Below are positions 5,048 through 5,134 of a stretch of DNA of 5,134 nucleotides, in pieces. The notes under the pieces are model-generated. The model saw only the letters and a list, made by a program, of their open reading frames with translations. It was not told the origin of the DNA and did no database searches. Within the stretch, counting starts at the first letter, position 1. Every line of letters begins with the position of its first letter. Made by a program: the position numbers and the translations under genes. The DNA comes from Anaerolineae bacterium (GTDB lineage: Bacteria > Chloroflexota > Anaerolineae > B4-G1 > SLSP01): assembly GCA_016934645.1 (NCBI GenBank), contig JAFGSL010000657.1:1-5134 (forward strand), given 5' to 3'.

Positions 5048-5134
5048 TGAAAGAGTGCGGTAAAAGTCAAGACCCTCTTGGGAGGGTAAACAGTACCTTA
5101 ACTGGCAGAATTTGAGACGTGTTGAACACAACCC
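5048..5134 (-). repeat. Right terminal inverted repeat, 87 bases
   Basis: This is the exact reverse complement of 1-87. Just inside it the sequences differ (TAGCTGAC here against AGATGCAG on the left), giving a sharp boundary. Its dyads are at 5072-5087 and 5119-5129. It follows the outward-facing promoter-like copy at 4961-4994. Confidence 0.95.

Larger units (their letters stand above)
1..5134. mobile_element. Putative non-autonomous element or repeat-bounded segment with 87-base terminal inverted repeats
   Basis: Both ends of the window carry the same 87-base sequence in inverted orientation, and the segment begins GGG and ends CCC. Everything between is a seven-gene minus-strand operon plus structured non-coding DNA. 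No transposase, recombinase or replication gene is present, so if this is a mobile element it must be moved in trans, like MITE-derived mobile insertion cassettes. The alternative is trivial: a contig lying between two opposite copies of one insertion sequence, where an assembler stopped at the repeat and left one k-mer length of it on each end. Target-site duplications would lie outside the window and cannot be examined. The symmetry is certain; the mobility is inference. Confidence 0.45.

Noticed and set aside
1..5134. tRNA, rRNA or CRISPR array
   Set aside because: No cloverleaf with a conserved T-loop, no rRNA-like stretch, and no regularly spaced direct repeats were seen.

Overview
The window is a 5,134-base segment bounded at both ends by the same 87-base sequence in inverted orientation (1-87 and 5048-5134, no mismatch seen). 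Between the ends lie seven genes, all on the minus strand, closely spaced and each with a strong Shine-Dalgarno sequence, so they read as one operon transcribed right to left. There is no transposase, integrase, replication gene, tRNA, rRNA or CRISPR array. The window is therefore either a non-autonomous, passenger-carrying element with long terminal inverted repeats, or a contig trapped between two opposite copies of one repeat (for example an insertion sequence). The sequence alone cannot separate these two readings.

In transcription order the genes are: a DUF3795 Cys-rich protein (4295-4639); a pyridoxamine-5'-phosphate-oxidase-like flavin-fold protein (3784-4203); a Cys-rich protein with a 'GADECCF' C-terminal signature (3171-3755); a second, divergent DUF3795 protein (2699-3091); a small membrane protein with two cytoplasmic-type Cys clusters (2047-2568); a 369-residue conserved hypothetical with a CxxCxxC cluster (941-2050); and a formamidopyrimidine-DNA glycosylase (Fpg/MutM) family repair enzyme with a C-terminal zinc finger (137-937). 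The last three are tightly coupled: a 4-base ATGA overlap, then a 3-base gap. Six of the seven proteins carry clustered cysteines, and the set combines a predicted flavin-binding fold with an oxidised-base repair enzyme. A redox or metal-linked stress module is a reasonable but unproven reading.

The non-coding parts are unusually structured. The right-hand AT-rich stretch (about 4640-5047) holds two copies of a promoter-like sequence pointing away from the operon, a perfect 11+2+11 palindrome, and a nested foldable segment. Gaps inside the operon hold a 92-base inverted-repeat unit (2594-2685) and a 14-base-pair hairpin (4243-4275). A further hairpin lies directly against the left terminal repeat (87-130).

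The host is a bacterium. The gene style (strong AGGAGG-type sites, DUF3795 proteins, the divergent MPELPEI-type Fpg, moderately GC-rich genes) is what I would expect from anaerobic Chloroflexota such as Anaerolineae, or Firmicutes-like relatives, but this is a weak inference from family resemblance.
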